This document shows, piece after piece, positions 63,354 through 64,000 of a stretch of 64,000 bases of DNA (positions within the stretch are counted from its first letter, which is position 1; each line of letters begins with the position of its first letter). The position numbers and the translations under genes are program-made. The stretch spans positions 62,001 to 126,000 of the forward strand of contig CAYXHM010000005.1 in NCBI GenBank assembly GCA_964464965.1, read 5' to 3'. The DNA comes from UBA5543 sp964464965. Its GTDB lineage: Bacteria; Bacteroidota; Bacteroidia; Chitinophagales; Chitinophagaceae. Under the pieces are notes generated by a model, which was not told the origin of the DNA, did no database searches, and worked only from the letters and a program-made list of their open reading frames with translations.

Positions 63354-64000
63354 ATGGGGTTACGTTTTCTAATTACCATCGGGTTTTTGTTTTCACTCTT
63401 CACGCTATCTGCTTGCAGGAAAATGCAGGCAGACGGCGGTAATGATACAGGACAAGGCATAGGACATCTTATCGGTACTGATACGATTGTCCCAAAGCAG
63501 GCAACCTGGTTTGATACGCTTGCTTTTAACAATGTACAACTACATTTGGTACACAACCGGCCAGGCGACAAATGGCCTGTAAAAACAAGTTACCCTTTGG
63601 CAGGGGCAGTACTTCCTTTCAAACGTGTGGTTGCCTATTATGGCAACTTTTACTCCAAGGGCATGGGTATTCTTGGTGAGTTGACGGAGGCAGAGGTTAC
63701 TGAACAATTATTAGCGGAAGTGCGTAAATGGTCTGAAGCCGATTCGCTTATTCCTGCTATACCTGCTATTCACTATATAGCAGTTACAGCACAACGTAGT
63801 GCCGGAAAGGATGGCATGTATAGGCTTAGAATGCCAGCACACCAGGTAGATAAGGCATTATCTTTAGCACGTAGTATGAATGCATTGTTATTTCTTGACA
63901 TACAGGTAGGCCATAGTAGTTTAAATAAAGAACTGCCGCCCCTGGTTGAATATCTTAAGCAACCGGATGTGCATTTAGGAATTGATCCGGAGTATTCTAT
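63354..64000 (+). CDS. Lipoprotein, 3' end outside window
   Basis: Starting at ATG 63354, 215 residues are visible. The signal peptide ends in LSAC (lipobox, about Cys21). The body has KRVVAYYGNFYSKGMGILGE, AIHYIAVTAQRSAGKDGMYRLRMP and LFLDIQVGHSS...VHLGIDPEYS, which reads like a TIM-barrel-type hydrolase-like conserved protein of Bacteroidetes. I recall homologues only as hypothetical proteins. The frame is open to the window edge. Confidence 0.8.
   Translation, partial: MGLRFLITIGFLFSLFTLSACRKMQADGGNDTGQGIGHLIGTDTIVPKQATWFDTLAFNNVQLHLVHNRPGDKWPVKTSYPLAGAVLPFKRVVAYYGNFYSKGMGILGELTEAEVTEQLLAEVRKWSEADSLIPAIPAIHYIAVTAQRSAGKDGMYRLRMPAHQVDKALSLARSMNALLFLDIQVGHSSLNKELPPLVEYLKQPDVHLGIDPEYS

Overview
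The window looks like a chromosome segment of a Bacteroidota bacterium, most plausibly near the Chitinophagaceae. The signs are a protein with a type IX secretion C-terminal signal, the long plant/Bacteroidetes-type IspG, DUF3109 and DUF4834-like genes, Bacteroides-type tyrosine integrases, RHS proteins of the Bacteroidetes kind, and promoters fitting TTG-N20-TAnnTTTG. Taxonomy is inferred from these families only.

Left part (1-20.9 kb), core genome: two secreted proteins, a small orphan, an ABC-F ATPase, rpoN (sigma-54), a DUF3109/CBS pair, an alpha/beta hydrolase, ispG, a polysaccharide pair (O-antigen ligase and Wzz-like), prfA, an FkbM methyltransferase, and the rimP-nusA-infB operon with a probable leader attenuator. 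A small membrane protein gene, a HAD hydrolase and a tRNA(CAT) follow.

Middle and right part (20.9-60.9 kb), accessory DNA: it begins at the tRNA, where a 27-bp inverted copy of the tRNA 5' part lies 150 bp downstream, next to a decayed gene and a tyrosine integrase. Then comes a 22-kb tightly packed operon: an outer-membrane barrel candidate, a TANFOR-like secreted protein, an OmpH/Skp-like lipoprotein, a second lipoprotein, a 2075-aa RHS/SpvB-like protein, a small exported protein, and a 3431-aa RHS protein ending in a zincin-like toxin. Behind it are a lipoprotein immunity candidate and an array of displaced RHS C-terminal cassettes. Next are a class II Fic gene with repeated operator-like sites, an orphan gene, and an eight-gene type I restriction-modification operon (hsdM, DUF3883-like, exported protein, small basic protein, hsdS, P-loop protein, Abi_C-like protein, hsdR). 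A broken integrase of the same family as the intact one closes the block.

Right end (60.9-64 kb): a small orphan gene, an Hsp20 chaperone, a polysaccharide deacetylase, a 62-aa membrane protein and a lipoprotein cut by the window edge.

The best candidate for an under-described system is the 23.4-49.4 kb RHS locus. It has two RHS-type proteins encoded separately (reminiscent of TcB/TcC), its own envelope proteins, and a store of alternative toxin tips, two of which look like metallopeptidases paired with lipoprotein immunity candidates.
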